DNA from: Cohnella rhizoplanae
Lineage (GTDB): Bacteria; Bacillota; Bacilli; Paenibacillales; Paenibacillaceae
Direction of reading: 5' to 3'
Length of the DNA: 64,000 bases
Assembly (NCBI RefSeq): GCF_948329515.1
Contig: NZ_CAOJCN010000012.1
Span: 124,001-188,000, forward strand
The notes beneath the pieces are model-generated. The model was not told where the DNA came from and ran no database searches. It saw nothing but the letters and a program-made list of their open reading frames with translations. Each line of letters begins with the position of its first letter. Within the stretch, counting starts at the first letter, position 1. This document shows, one piece after another, positions 17,155 through 25,749 of this stretch. The position numbers were made by a program, and so were the translations under genes.

Positions 17155-18390
17155 ATGAAGCAGCTCTTCGTCCACTGCACGCGCAACGTGACTCAGTCCT
17201 CGCTCCTCGAGGACGGGGTGCTGACCGAATTCAGCGTCGAGCGCTCCGAAGGCACCTCCCTGGTCGGGAACATCTATCTCGGACGCGTCGTCAACGTGCT
17301 GCCCGGCATGCAGGCCGCGTTCGTCGACATCGGCCTCCCCAAGAATGCCTTCCTGTACGTGGACGACGTGCTTCATCCCCATCTGGACCGTCAGCCCAAG
17401 ACCAAGCCGTCCATCGCCGAGCTGCTCAAGCCCGGCGACAGGCGCGTCGTTCAGATCATGAAGGAACCCCTCGGCGGCAAGGGCGCCCGGATCACGACGC
17501 ATTATTCGCTGCCGGGCCGCTGTCTCGTGTACATGCCTCACGCCGATTATGTCGGCGTCTCCAAGAAGATCGAGCAGGAGCAAGAGCGCGCCAGGCTCAA
17601 GGGGCTGGCGGAGGAGCTGCGCGAAGCCGGAGAAGGTTTGATTCTCCGTACCAACGCCGAAGGCGAATCCAGGGAATCGCTCGAGCGGGATCTCGCGGCG
17701 CTGCGCAGCGTCTGGCGCCACATCTCGGAGCGCAGCGCGGGGGCCGAGGCGCCGGCCGAGCTTCACCGCGACTTCGGTCTCGTGCAGCGGACCGTCAGAG
17801 ACGTCTTCAAGCCGGACATGGCGTCGCTCGTGGTCGACGACGAACGCGCCTATCGCGAAGCGCGGTCCTATCTGCGGCAGACGGCTCCCAATCTGGAGCA
17901 GCGCGTCCTGCTGCACGGCGAAGCCGCGCCGCTGTACGAGCATTTCGGGATCAAGGCGCAGATCGACAAGGCGTTCCAGCGTCGCGTGGCGCTGAAGAAC
18001 GGCGGCTACCTGGTCATCGACCAGACGGAGGCGCTGACCGTCGTCGACGTGAACACCGGCAAGTATACGGGCGCGATCGATCTGGAGCAGACGGTATTCC
18101 AGACGAATCTCGAGGCCGCGGCCGAGATCGCGCGGCTGCTTCGCCTGAGAGACATCGGAGGCATCGTCGTCGTCGACTTCATCGACATGACGGGCGACGA
18201 CCATCGCAGGCAGGTGGTCGAGCGGCTGGAGGAGACCATGCGGCACGACAGGACCAAGTCCCAAGTCGTCGGCTGGACGAGGCTTGGCTTGCTGGAGATC
18301 ACGAGAAAGAAAACCCGAGCCGATCTGATGAGTTATTTTTACGATACCTGCGCAGCATGCAAAGGAACGGGCAAAACGTACGTCCGCTGA
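17155..18390 (+). CDS. rng: Ribonuclease G/E family endoribonuclease
   Basis: 411 residues, RNase G-like, without the long C-terminal scaffold of RNase E. An S1-type RNA-binding domain occupies about 35-115. The metal-binding catalytic aspartates appear in VVDVNTGKYTG (about 296-306) and VVVDFIDM (about 339-346). The C-terminus has CxxC (Cys399, Cys402) followed by KGTG, the zinc-link motif. B. subtilis itself lacks this enzyme and relies on RNase Y/J, so its place between spoIVFB and rplU is a lineage feature. GGAGG precedes the ATG. Confidence 0.94.
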   Translation: MKQLFVHCTRNVTQSSLLEDGVLTEFSVERSEGTSLVGNIYLGRVVNVLPGMQAAFVDIGLPKNAFLYVDDVLHPHLDRQPKTKPSIAELLKPGDRRVVQIMKEPLGGKGARITTHYSLPGRCLVYMPHADYVGVSKKIEQEQERARLKGLAEELREAGEGLILRTNAEGESRESLERDLAALRSVWRHISERSAGAEAPAELHRDFGLVQRTVRDVFKPDMASLVVDDERAYREARSYLRQTAPNLEQRVLLHGEAAPLYEHFGIKAQIDKAFQRRVALKNGGYLVIDQTEALTVVDVNTGKYTGAIDLEQTVFQTNLEAAAEIARLLRLRDIGGIVVVDFIDMTGDDHRRQVVERLEETMRHDRTKSQVVGWTRLGLLEITRKKTRADLMSYFYDTCAACKGTGKTYVR

Positions 18391-18406
18391 CCGCGAGACA
18401 AAATGG

Positions 18407-18435
18407 TTGCCTCGCTCCGCGGCTTGTGATAGAAT
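18407..18435 (+). promoter_or_regulatory. Sigma-A promoter of the rplU operon
   Basis: TTGCCT (18407-18412) and TAGAAT (18430-18435) are 17 bp apart, with an extended -10 TG at 18427-18428. The transcript would start at the L21 leader. Confidence 0.7.
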
Positions 18436-18441
18436 ACTCTA

Positions 18442-18556
18442 GTGCGTGCAATAGGCTCCTGTCAATTGCAAGCTACAACCGCACTCCAAAGGGTTCGAAG
18501 ACCGGGCGTTCAAGCGGCCGGCACCCCATGAGGCGAGTCTTAGACATGAGGGAGGT
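18442..18556 (+). ncRNA. Ribosomal protein L21 leader
   Basis: About 115 nt lie between a strong promoter and rplU and can form several GC-rich hairpins (for example around 18500-18530). Firmicute rplU-prp-rpmA operons usually carry the L21 leader, a cis element for autogenous control. I assign it from position and length; the consensus was not aligned. Confidence 0.6.
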
Positions 18557-18562
18557 GCACAT

Positions 18563-18874
18563 ATGTACGCGATTATCGAGACTGGCGGCAAGCAATACAA
18601 GGTTCAAGCAGGCGACGTTATCTTCGTGGAGAAGCTCTCCGCAGGCGAAGGCGACAGCGTTACGTTTGACAAGGTTCTGGCCGTATCCAGCGACAAGGGG
18701 TTCGTTACCGGAGCTCCGCTTCTGTCCGGCGCATCCGTGACGGGCAAGGTTGAGAAGCATGTCAAGGGCGAGAAGATCATCGTCTTCCACTATAAACCGA
18801 AGAAGAACGAGCGCAAGAAGCAAGGCCATCGCCAACCGTACACCAAGGTGACGATCGAGAGCATCCAGGCTTAA
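18563..18874 (+). CDS. rplU: 50S ribosomal protein L21
   Basis: 103 residues, full length. The N-terminus MYAIIETGGKQYKVQ and the C-terminal KKNERKKQGHRQPYTKV stretch are diagnostic of L21, which binds 23S rRNA in the large subunit. GGAGGTG lies upstream of the ATG. It is followed by prp and rpmA in the order found across Firmicutes. Confidence 0.98.
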   Translation: MYAIIETGGKQYKVQAGDVIFVEKLSAGEGDSVTFDKVLAVSSDKGFVTGAPLLSGASVTGKVEKHVKGEKIIVFHYKPKKNERKKQGHRQPYTKVTIESIQA

Positions 18875-18884
18875 GAGGCTCAGG

Positions 18885-19223
18885 ATGATCAAGATCGACA
18901 TTCGCCGCGACGAGCGGCAGCGGATTAAGTCCTTCGAGGTATCCGGGCATGCAGGATACGACGATCCGGGTAAGGATATCGTGTGCGCGGGCGTGTCGGC
19001 CGTTACGGTCGGCGCGGTCAACGCGATCGAGCGCCTGACCGGCATCGTGCCTCAAGCCAGGATGAAGTCGGGGTTTCTCTCGGCGGCCATGCCGCCGGAG
19101 GGCGTCGTTTCGGATCAGGCCCAACTATTATTGGAGGGCATGGTCGTCGCTTTGGAGGGCATGTCGGAGGACTATGCGAAGCACGTTCGCATCAAGCAAT
19201 CATCAAGCAAAAAAGGAGGTTGA
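18885..19223 (+). CDS. prp: Ribosomal-processing cysteine protease Prp
   Basis: 112 residues (YsxB/DUF464 family). The catalytic pair is visible as His22 in SGHAGY and Cys34 in KDIVCAGVS. Prp removes the N-terminal extension of ribosomal protein L27 in Firmicutes. Here it lies between rplU and an rpmA gene that does encode such an extension, so enzyme and substrate are adjacent. The ATG has only a modest ribosome site (AGG), 10 bp after rplU. Confidence 0.95.
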   Translation: MIKIDIRRDERQRIKSFEVSGHAGYDDPGKDIVCAGVSAVTVGAVNAIERLTGIVPQARMKSGFLSAAMPPEGVVSDQAQLLLEGMVVALEGMSEDYAKHVRIKQSSSKKGG

Positions 19224-19227
19224 CACC

Positions 19228-19536
19228 ATGTTGAAGCTCAATCTTCAGCTCTTCGCTTCGAAGAAGGGCGTAGGCTCCACGAAGAACGGACGCGATAGCC
19301 AATCGAAGCGTCTGGGCGCGAAGCGCGCGGACGGCCAAGCCGTTACCGGCGGCACGATCCTCGTACGCCAACGCGGCACGAAGATCCACCCGGGCAACAA
19401 CGTCGGCATCGGCAAGGACGACACGCTGTTCGCACTTGTCGAAGGCGTCGTGAAGTTCGAGCGCTGGGGACGCGATCGCAAGAAAGTAAGCGTCTATCCG
19501 GCTCCGGTGGCGCCTGTCGCCGCTGCTCTTGAATAA
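19228..19536 (+). CDS. rpmA: 50S ribosomal protein L27 with cleavable N-terminal extension
   Basis: 102 residues from the ATG at 19228, which has a perfect AAAGGAGG. The N-terminus MLKLNLQLFASKKG has the Firmicute-specific extension removed by Prp before the mature ASKKG end; mature L27 reaches the peptidyl-transferase centre. Position 8 is Leu rather than the Phe found in many homologues. An in-frame upstream start inside prp is rejected because it lacks a ribosome site. A strong terminator follows. Confidence 0.97.
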   Translation: MLKLNLQLFASKKGVGSTKNGRDSQSKRLGAKRADGQAVTGGTILVRQRGTKIHPGNNVGIGKDDTLFALVEGVVKFERWGRDRKKVSVYPAPVAPVAAALE

Positions 19537-19547
19537 TCGACATCCAG

Positions 19548-19580
19548 AACCCCGGCCGCGCGTAGTGGCCGGGGTTTTTG
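19548..19580 (+). terminator. Terminator after rpmA
   Basis: AACCCCGGCC (19548-19557) pairs perfectly with GGCCGGGGTT (19567-19576), and the T run ends at 19579. Confidence 0.92.
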
Positions 19581-19659
19581 CGTAGGCGGGACCCGAATGC
19601 CGCCTTCGTCACCCACAAGCAGCCTGCGTCGGCTGAATTCAAAGCGGGGAAAAGTAATT

Positions 19660-20433
19660 ATGCCTACTCAAAAATCCTACGGCTTTTTGTACGCGGCTGC
19701 GTCGCTTCTGTTGCCGGCATGCGCGGTGTTCGTATGGCGCGAAGCAGAGTGGCCGATCGTGCTGTTCCTCGTCTGGGCAATAGCGGCCGCGCTGATCGCC
19801 GGCATTCTCGAGCGCCGCAGGTTCAGGCGTGCGGCGTCCAGGCTGCTGGAACACGCGACCCGGGATGCCGTCAAGTCGCGGCAGGATCTCGTGGATACGC
19901 TGAGCCACCACCGTCACGACTGGATGAACGAGCTCCAGATTCTGTACGGCTACCTGCGCATGCAAAAGATCGATAAAGCGATAGCGGTCGTGGACAGAAT
20001 AAAGGAAGAGATGGAGCGGGACAGCCGCATATCGCGTCTGGGCAGCCCGGAGCTGTCCGCTTATCTGCTGTCGTTCCGTACGTTCTGCGATACGATGACG
20101 CTCGACGCGCGCGTGGATGAAGGCGTACAGGCTGCCCGAGTCGCCGAGGCGGAGGCGGACCGCGTCTGCCGGACCGCGATCGGCATGATTAATGCCTTTC
20201 GCATCCGCGCTTCCGCCGCCACCGCGGAGGAGAACAGACTCCGCGTCGTCTTCGGCGAAGCGGACGGCGAGTTGCGCGTCGAAGCGGCCTACGAAGGCGC
20301 ATGGTCCGCCTGGAGCAGCCTGCGGGAGGATGTAGCGCGCGCGCTGCCCGCCGGCGCGAGCCTGTGCCCGTCCGGATCGGGCGATCCGGAGGAAGTCGCG
20401 CGCAAGTTGACGGTGGTCGTGACTGCATCATGA
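19660..20433 (+). CDS. spo0B: Sporulation phosphotransferase Spo0B with N-terminal membrane anchor
   Basis: Phosphorelay protein that passes phosphate from Spo0F to Spo0A. 257 residues from the ATG at 19660 (GGGGAAA upstream). The phosphorylated histidine motif SHHRHDWMNELQ places the active His at residue 86, matching His30 in the RHDWMN motif of B. subtilis. A four-helix dimerisation region and a degenerate ATPase-like fold follow. Unlike the soluble B. subtilis protein, two hydrophobic segments precede the histidine box (about 8-25 and 31-49). Its place before obgE is the classic spo0B-obg pair. Confidence 0.9.
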   Translation: MPTQKSYGFLYAAASLLLPACAVFVWREAEWPIVLFLVWAIAAALIAGILERRRFRRAASRLLEHATRDAVKSRQDLVDTLSHHRHDWMNELQILYGYLRMQKIDKAIAVVDRIKEEMERDSRISRLGSPELSAYLLSFRTFCDTMTLDARVDEGVQAARVAEAEADRVCRTAIGMINAFRIRASAATAEENRLRVVFGEADGELRVEAAYEGAWSAWSSLREDVARALPAGASLCPSGSGDPEEVARKLTVVVTAS

Positions 20434-20485
20434 ACGTAATTTCAGATTGCCTGCTTATTGAAGCGGAAACGAGAGTGATCAAGAC

Positions 20486-21829
20486 ATGTTCGTAGACAAG
20501 GCTAAAATATATGTCAAAGGCGGCGACGGCGGCGACGGGCTGGTTGCGTTTCGCCGGGAGCTGTACGTTCCCGAGGGCGGTCCGGCGGGCGGCGACGGGG
20601 GCGATGGCGGTGACGTGGTGTTCCAGGTCGACGAAGGCCTCCGCACGCTGATGGATTTCCGATACCAGAAGCACTTCAAGGCCACCCGTGGAGAAAAGGG
20701 ACGGAACAAATCCCAGCACGGCGCCAACGCGGACGATATGATCGTGCGCGTACCGCCGGGCACCGTCGTCTTCGACAACGACACCGGCGAGATGATCGCC
20801 GACCTGACCCAGCACGGCCAGGCCGTCGTCATCGCGAAGGGCGGCCGCGGCGGCCGCGGCAACACGCGTTTCAAGAGCTCCGTCAACACGGCGCCCGCCG
20901 TCGCGGAGAACGGCGAAGAAGGACAGGAACGCTGGGTGACGCTGGAACTGAAGGTCATGGCAGACGTAGGTCTCGTCGGATTTCCGAGCGTCGGCAAGTC
21001 CACGCTGCTGTCGGTCGTATCGGGCGCGCGCCCGAAGATCGGCGCGTACCACTTCACGACGCTGACGCCGAATCTCGGCGTCGTCGAGCTCGGGGACGAC
21101 AGCAGCTTCGTGATGGCGGATCTGCCGGGTCTCATCGAAGGCGCGCATGCGGGCGTCGGGCTCGGGCACGAGTTTCTGCGCCACGTGGAGCGCACGCGCG
21201 TCATCGTGCACGTCGTGGACATGTCCGGTCTCGAAGGCCGCGATCCGTTCGACGACTGGGTCAAGATCAACGAGGAGCTCAAGTTGTACAACCTGAAGCT
21301 TACCGAGCGTCCTCAGATCGTCGCCGCGAACAAGATGGACATGCCCGAGTCCGAGGAGAACCTGGCCACGTTCAAAGCCAAGCTCGCCGAGGCGCGATCG
21401 GATATCGAAGTATACCCGATCTCTTCCTTGACGCGTGCCGGCGTGCCGGAGCTCCTGTACAAGACGGCCGAGGTGCTGGCAACCGCGCCGGACCCGATCG
21501 AGCTGGCCGCGCAGGAGGCGAGGGAAGCCGAGGCGGCAGAAGGCGTCGTATACCGCCTCGATCCGCGCGAGGATGTGCATGACTATACGATCTCGCGGGA
21601 CAACGAGGCGTTCGTGGTCGAGGGCGAATCGATCGAGCGTCTGCTCAGGCGCACGCAGTTCGGCTCCTACGAAGCGGTCATGCGCTTTTCGCGCATCCTG
21701 CGCAAGATCGGGCTGGACGCTGACCTTCGCAAGCGCGGCGCCAAAAACGGGAGCACTATCCGGATCGGCGACTTCGAGTTCGAGTTTTTCGAGGGCGGCG
21801 AACAGGACTACCTGTACGAAGGCGAATAA
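20486..21829 (+). CDS. obgE: GTPase ObgE/CgtA
   Basis: Essential ribosome-associated GTPase tied to 50S assembly, stress and sporulation entry. 447 residues. The glycine-rich Obg fold covers about 1-158, the G1 loop GFPSVGKST about 165-173 and DLPGLIEGA (G3) about 212. NKMD (G4) lies near 284, and a C-terminal OCT domain at about 355-430. GAGAGTGATC lies upstream of the ATG. It shares a transcript with spo0B and ends at a strong terminator. Confidence 0.97.
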   Translation: MFVDKAKIYVKGGDGGDGLVAFRRELYVPEGGPAGGDGGDGGDVVFQVDEGLRTLMDFRYQKHFKATRGEKGRNKSQHGANADDMIVRVPPGTVVFDNDTGEMIADLTQHGQAVVIAKGGRGGRGNTRFKSSVNTAPAVAENGEEGQERWVTLELKVMADVGLVGFPSVGKSTLLSVVSGARPKIGAYHFTTLTPNLGVVELGDDSSFVMADLPGLIEGAHAGVGLGHEFLRHVERTRVIVHVVDMSGLEGRDPFDDWVKINEELKLYNLKLTERPQIVAANKMDMPESEENLATFKAKLAEARSDIEVYPISSLTRAGVPELLYKTAEVLATAPDPIELAAQEAREAEAAEGVVYRLDPREDVHDYTISRDNEAFVVEGESIERLLRRTQFGSYEAVMRFSRILRKIGLDADLRKRGAKNGSTIRIGDFEFEFFEGGEQDYLYEGE

Positions 21830-21853
21830 TGCGTTTCGATGCACCTCAACACT

Positions 21854-21903
21854 AGCCTTATCGACAGCCGGCGCGATCGCGGCGGAGATAAAGGCTTTTT
21901 TTT
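21854..21903 (+). terminator. Terminator after obgE
   Basis: AGCCTTATC (21854-21862) pairs with GATAAAGGCT (21887-21896) with one bulged A. An inner GCCG/CGGC stem and eight T residues complete it. Confidence 0.85.
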
Positions 21904-21917
21904 CTGCCATTCATCTA

Positions 21918-21946
21918 TTGCCGCCCCCGGACCGATCGGATATAAT
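21918..21946 (+). promoter_or_regulatory. Sigma-A promoter of the pheB-hom-thrB-pheA operon
   Basis: TTGCCG (21918-21923) and a perfect TATAAT (21941-21946) are 17 bp apart. Confidence 0.75.
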
Positions 21947-21989
21947 GTCCACTATACACAAACATGCGTCTTTCCTAGGAGGACGAGGA

Positions 21990-22427
21990 ATGGCGGAGCA
22001 ATATTACGCGGTGCGCGGGGACCTGTTGCCCGAGGGCATGCGCAAGGCCGAGCAAGCCAAGGCGCTCCTCAGGCGCGGCGAGGTCGCCACGATCAATGAG
22101 GCTGCGGAGCGCGTAGGCCTGAGCCGCAGCGCTTTTTATAAGTACAAGGACGGCGTATATCCGCTCGACCAGGCCGCGCGCGAGTCGATCGCGACGTTGT
22201 CGATCGATCTGGAGCACCGGTCGGGCATCTTGTCCAGAATGCTGGCGCTGATCGCGGACAACGGGGGCAACGTGCTCACGATTACGCAGTCGATCCCGCT
22301 TCAGGGACTGGCCAATGTCGTCGCGACGATCGACGCGGCGCAAATGACGGGCGACATCGGCGAACTGGTCGAGCGGCTCAAGGGGCTGTCCGGCGTGCGG
22401 CGAGCGTCCGTCGTCGGACGCAGCTAG
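21990..22427 (+). CDS. pheB: ACT-domain protein, PheB/UPF0735 family
   Basis: 145 residues from the ATG at 21990, which has AGGAGGAC upstream. The N-terminal half has a helix-turn-helix-like stretch (INEAAERVGLSRSAFYKYKDG, about residues 32-52). The C-terminal half is an ACT domain (about 68-143; LEHRSGILSRMLALIADNGGN). ACT domains bind amino acids, so an amino-acid-sensing regulator is likely, though the role of the family is not established. In B. subtilis the orthologue sits between obg and pheA; here hom and thrB lie between it and pheA. Confidence 0.9.
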   Translation: MAEQYYAVRGDLLPEGMRKAEQAKALLRRGEVATINEAAERVGLSRSAFYKYKDGVYPLDQAARESIATLSIDLEHRSGILSRMLALIADNGGNVLTITQSIPLQGLANVVATIDAAQMTGDIGELVERLKGLSGVRRASVVGRS

Positions 22428-22493
22428 ACACGGATCGGATATGGGGAATTAGGATTAGATGTCAGGCTGAGCAGAAAGCGGAGGAGAATAATT

Positions 22494-23780
22494 ATGAAGC
22501 CGGTAAAAGTGGGATTGATGGGACTCGGCACCGTAGGAACCGGCGTCGTCCGGATCGTGGAAGGACATCAGGAGGATCTGCAGAGCCAGGTCGCATCGCC
22601 GATCGAGATCTCGAAGATTCTCGTCAAGGACGCGTCCAAGTCTCGCAACGTCGCGGTCGACGCCGCGAAGCTCACGGAGGATCCCTGGGAGATCGTACGC
22701 GACGAGGAGATCGACATCATCGTCGAGGTCATGGGCGGCGTAGGCGCCACCAAGGAGCTGCTGCTCGAGGCGCTCGAGCGGGGCAAGCACATCGTCACCG
22801 CGAACAAGGACCTGATGGCGCTGCACGGCCAGGAGATCCTCGCGAAGGCCAAGGACAAGGGCTGCGACGTATTCTACGAAGCTAGCGTGGCGGGGGGGAT
22901 TCCGATCATCCGCACGCTGATCGAGGGCTTCTCGTCCGACCGGATCACGAAGATCATGGGTATCGTGAACGGGACGACCAATTATATTCTCACCAAGATG
23001 AGCCAGGAAGGCGCGGACTACCAGGACGTGCTTGCGGAAGCGCAGGCGCTTGGTTATGCCGAGGCCGATCCGACGTCCGACGTCGAAGGACTGGACGCCG
23101 CTCGCAAGATGACGATTCTGTCGACCCTCGGATTCCGCGCTAACGTGGCGTTAGAGGACGTCGACGTGCGGGGCATCAGCGCCGTCACGCAGGAGGACAT
23201 CCGGTACGCGCACCAGCTGGGCTGCGAGATCAAGCTGCTCGGCATCGCGGAGCGGCAGGACGACTACATTAGCGTCAGCGTGCAGCCGACGCTCGTGCGC
23301 CGCAGTCACCCGATCGCCTCCGTGAACGGCGTGTTCAACGCCGTATACGTGCACGGCGAGGCGGTTGGCGAGACGATGTTCTATGGACCGGGCGCCGGCG
23401 AGATGCCGACTGCGACGTCCATCGTGGCCGATCTGGTGTCCGTCGTCAAGAACATGAAGCTCGGCGTCAACGGACGCCAAGCCTCCCTCTCGTACAAAGA
23501 GAAGAAGCTCAAGACCGACGAGCAGATCGCTTCGAAGTACTTTATGCTGCTGCACGTAGAGGACCGCGCCGGCGTATTGATGCAGATCGCCCAGGTATTC
23601 TCGCAGTGCGACGTCAGCATCGAATCCGTCATGCAGCCCGCTACGCCGGACCAGCAGGGCGCGCAGCTGATCATCTCCACGCACGCGGCCGACAAGGCTT
23701 CGATGAAGGCCGTGCAGAGAGCGTTCGAGGAGCTGCCGGCGGTCAAGACCATCAAGAGCGTGTATCGGGTCGAGGGCTGA
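22494..23780 (+). CDS. hom: Homoserine dehydrogenase
   Basis: Reduces aspartate semialdehyde to homoserine, the branch point to threonine and methionine. 428 residues. The NAD(P)-binding motif GLGTVGTGVV is at about 8-17, the family block GIVNGTTNYILTKM near 160 is intact, and a regulatory ACT domain fills about 350-425, as in the Bacillus enzyme. GGAGGAG precedes the ATG. thrB follows; thrC is not in this window. Confidence 0.97.
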   Translation: MKPVKVGLMGLGTVGTGVVRIVEGHQEDLQSQVASPIEISKILVKDASKSRNVAVDAAKLTEDPWEIVRDEEIDIIVEVMGGVGATKELLLEALERGKHIVTANKDLMALHGQEILAKAKDKGCDVFYEASVAGGIPIIRTLIEGFSSDRITKIMGIVNGTTNYILTKMSQEGADYQDVLAEAQALGYAEADPTSDVEGLDAARKMTILSTLGFRANVALEDVDVRGISAVTQEDIRYAHQLGCEIKLLGIAERQDDYISVSVQPTLVRRSHPIASVNGVFNAVYVHGEAVGETMFYGPGAGEMPTATSIVADLVSVVKNMKLGVNGRQASLSYKEKKLKTDEQIASKYFMLLHVEDRAGVLMQIAQVFSQCDVSIESVMQPATPDQQGAQLIISTHAADKASMKAVQRAFEELPAVKTIKSVYRVEG

Positions 23781-23825
23781 ACGGACGATGTGCGGCATCG
23801 TATGGGGAGAGGGGTAAGGAATACC

Positions 23826-24836
23826 ATGACGGATAAGGCAATACGTCCGGCGGCGGACCGCGTCGTCGTACGGGTACCGGCGAGCACGGCGAATCTCGGT
23901 CCGGGGTTCGACAGTCTGGGCATGGCGCTGTCGCTATACGCCTGGGTCGATCTGGCGCCGGCGGATCGGACGACCGTGACGCTATACGGCGGCAATCTCG
24001 AGGGCGTCCCGCGGGACAAGAGCAATCTGATCTACGAAGTCGCGCAGTCGGTATTCGAGCGGGCCGGCGTCAGGTTGCCCGAGCTGGCGATCGGCATCCG
24101 CAGCGATATCCCGCTGACGCGCGGTCTCGGCAGCAGCGCGTCGGCCATCGTAGGCGCGCTGGTCGCGGCCAACGCGCTGATCGGGGAGCCGCTGGAGACG
24201 GACGAGCTGTTCCAGATGGCGACCGCGCTGGAGCGGCATCCCGACAACGTCGGCGCCTCCATCTACGGCGGCATCGTCGCGGCGGCCTGGGACGGCGCGC
24301 GGGCCGAGGCGGTACGGTTCGATCCGCCGGCGAGCCTGCGCTTTCTCGCCGCCATTCCCGCGTTCGAGCTGGCGACGAAGTCCGCGCGCGGCGTGCTGCC
24401 GCAGCAGGTAGCGAGGGAGGACGCCGTATTCAACGTGGCGCACAGCTCGCTCCTGACCGCGGCGCTCGCGACGGGGCGTCTCGACGCGCTGCGCCACGCG
24501 CTGCGGGACAAGCTGCACCAGCCCTACCGGGCGCCGTTGATTCCCGGCATGGAGCGCGTGCTGCGCGAGGCGCCGGATCACGGTGCGCTGGGCGCGGTGC
24601 TGTCCGGCGCGGGACCGACGCTGCTCGCGTTCGCGGAAGCTGGCGCGGACATCGCGGGCCTCGAGGCATTCGTTCGCGAGGCGCTGGCCGAGGCGGGCGT
24701 TCAAGCGGAGTTGCGCTGGCTGCAGCCGGACCTCTGCGGACCCAAGGTGCGTCTTCTGGTCGCCGGAGAGTCGGATTTCGGCTCGGATCCGAACGTCGTG
24801 CTGTCGAGCCTCGAGGGAACGGAGGTACGGTTATGA
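23826..24836 (+). CDS. thrB: Homoserine kinase
   Basis: Phosphorylates homoserine for threonine synthesis. 336 residues from the ATG at 23826 (AAGGA upstream). GHMP-kinase motifs are present: PASTANLGPGFDSLG at about 20-34 and the phosphate loop PLTRGLGSSASA at about 95-106, plus a C-terminal GAVLSGAGPTLLAF. The TGA overlaps the pheA start (ATGA), so translation of the two is probably coupled. Confidence 0.96.
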   Translation: MTDKAIRPAADRVVVRVPASTANLGPGFDSLGMALSLYAWVDLAPADRTTVTLYGGNLEGVPRDKSNLIYEVAQSVFERAGVRLPELAIGIRSDIPLTRGLGSSASAIVGALVAANALIGEPLETDELFQMATALERHPDNVGASIYGGIVAAAWDGARAEAVRFDPPASLRFLAAIPAFELATKSARGVLPQQVAREDAVFNVAHSSLLTAALATGRLDALRHALRDKLHQPYRAPLIPGMERVLREAPDHGALGAVLSGAGPTLLAFAEAGADIAGLEAFVREALAEAGVQAELRWLQPDLCGPKVRLLVAGESDFGSDPNVVLSSLEGTEVRL

Positions 24837-25723
24837 ACCGCCTTCCCAGCGCCGCTGTGCTTCCGAAGGGCACGTTTTCGGACGAGGCGGCGCGTTACCT
24901 TTTTCGCGAACGCGATGTCGACCTGGTTTACTGTAAAATGATCGCGGACGTCTTCAAGTCGACGGCCGGCGGCAAGACCGACTGGAGCGTCATCCCGATC
25001 GAAAATACGATAGACGGCTCCGTGAGTCTCCATACCGATTGGCTCGTGCACGAGGTAGAGCTGCCGATTCGCGCCGAATGGGTCATCCCGGCCGTGCAGA
25101 ACCTGGTAGGGAGACGATCAGAACTGAGCGAGGAAGCGGCGAGCGAGGACGGGCGCGGCTGGGATCCGGCCAAGATCGTCAAGATTCTCAGCCATCCCGT
25201 GGCCATGGCCCAGTGCTACGAGTTCATCCGCACGCATATTCCGCATGCGGAGCTCGAGACGTTATCCAGCACGGCCGAGGCCATCCGTACGGTCCAGGAC
25301 AACCCGGGCCGGGGCTGGGCGGCGATCGGCACGCGCACGGCGGCCGCGGATTGCGGACTCGACGTGCTGCAGGAGGGCGTGACCGATCACGACAACAACT
25401 ACACCCGCTTCTTGCTCGTCGGCCACCAGGTTTACGCGTCCGACGCCTCCACCATGCAGAAGACCAGCATTCTGATCACGCTGCCCGAGGATTACCCGGG
25501 CGCGCTGCACCAGGTACTCGCGGCTTTTTCCTGGCGGAAAATCAATCTGTCGCGCATTGAGTCGCGTCCGACCAAGAAGAAGCTAGGCAGCTACTACTTC
25601 TGGATCGACATCGAGATGTCGCTCGATACGGTGCTCCTCCCCTCGGCGATCGCGGAGATCGAAGCCATCGGCTGCCAGGTTCGCATTCTCGGCTCTTATC
25701 CCAGTTTCCCATTCGAGGGTTGA
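24833..25723 (+). CDS. pheA: Prephenate dehydratase
   Basis: Converts prephenate to phenylpyruvate for phenylalanine synthesis. 296 residues, with no chorismate mutase domain. The catalytic TRF motif occurs in NNYTRFLLVG near 190, and a C-terminal ACT domain with the ESRP motif near 242 is the phenylalanine feedback site. About 15 residues near 97-110 (SELSEEAASEDGRG) look like a loop insertion. Being in one operon with hom and thrB while pheB heads it suggests joint control of aspartate-family and aromatic output. Confidence 0.95.
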   Translation: MNRLPSAAVLPKGTFSDEAARYLFRERDVDLVYCKMIADVFKSTAGGKTDWSVIPIENTIDGSVSLHTDWLVHEVELPIRAEWVIPAVQNLVGRRSELSEEAASEDGRGWDPAKIVKILSHPVAMAQCYEFIRTHIPHAELETLSSTAEAIRTVQDNPGRGWAAIGTRTAAADCGLDVLQEGVTDHDNNYTRFLLVGHQVYASDASTMQKTSILITLPEDYPGALHQVLAAFSWRKINLSRIESRPTKKKLGSYYFWIDIEMSLDTVLLPSAIAEIEAIGCQVRILGSYPSFPFEG

Positions 25724-25749
25724 ACATGAATCGGAGGTGTCCGTAGCGC

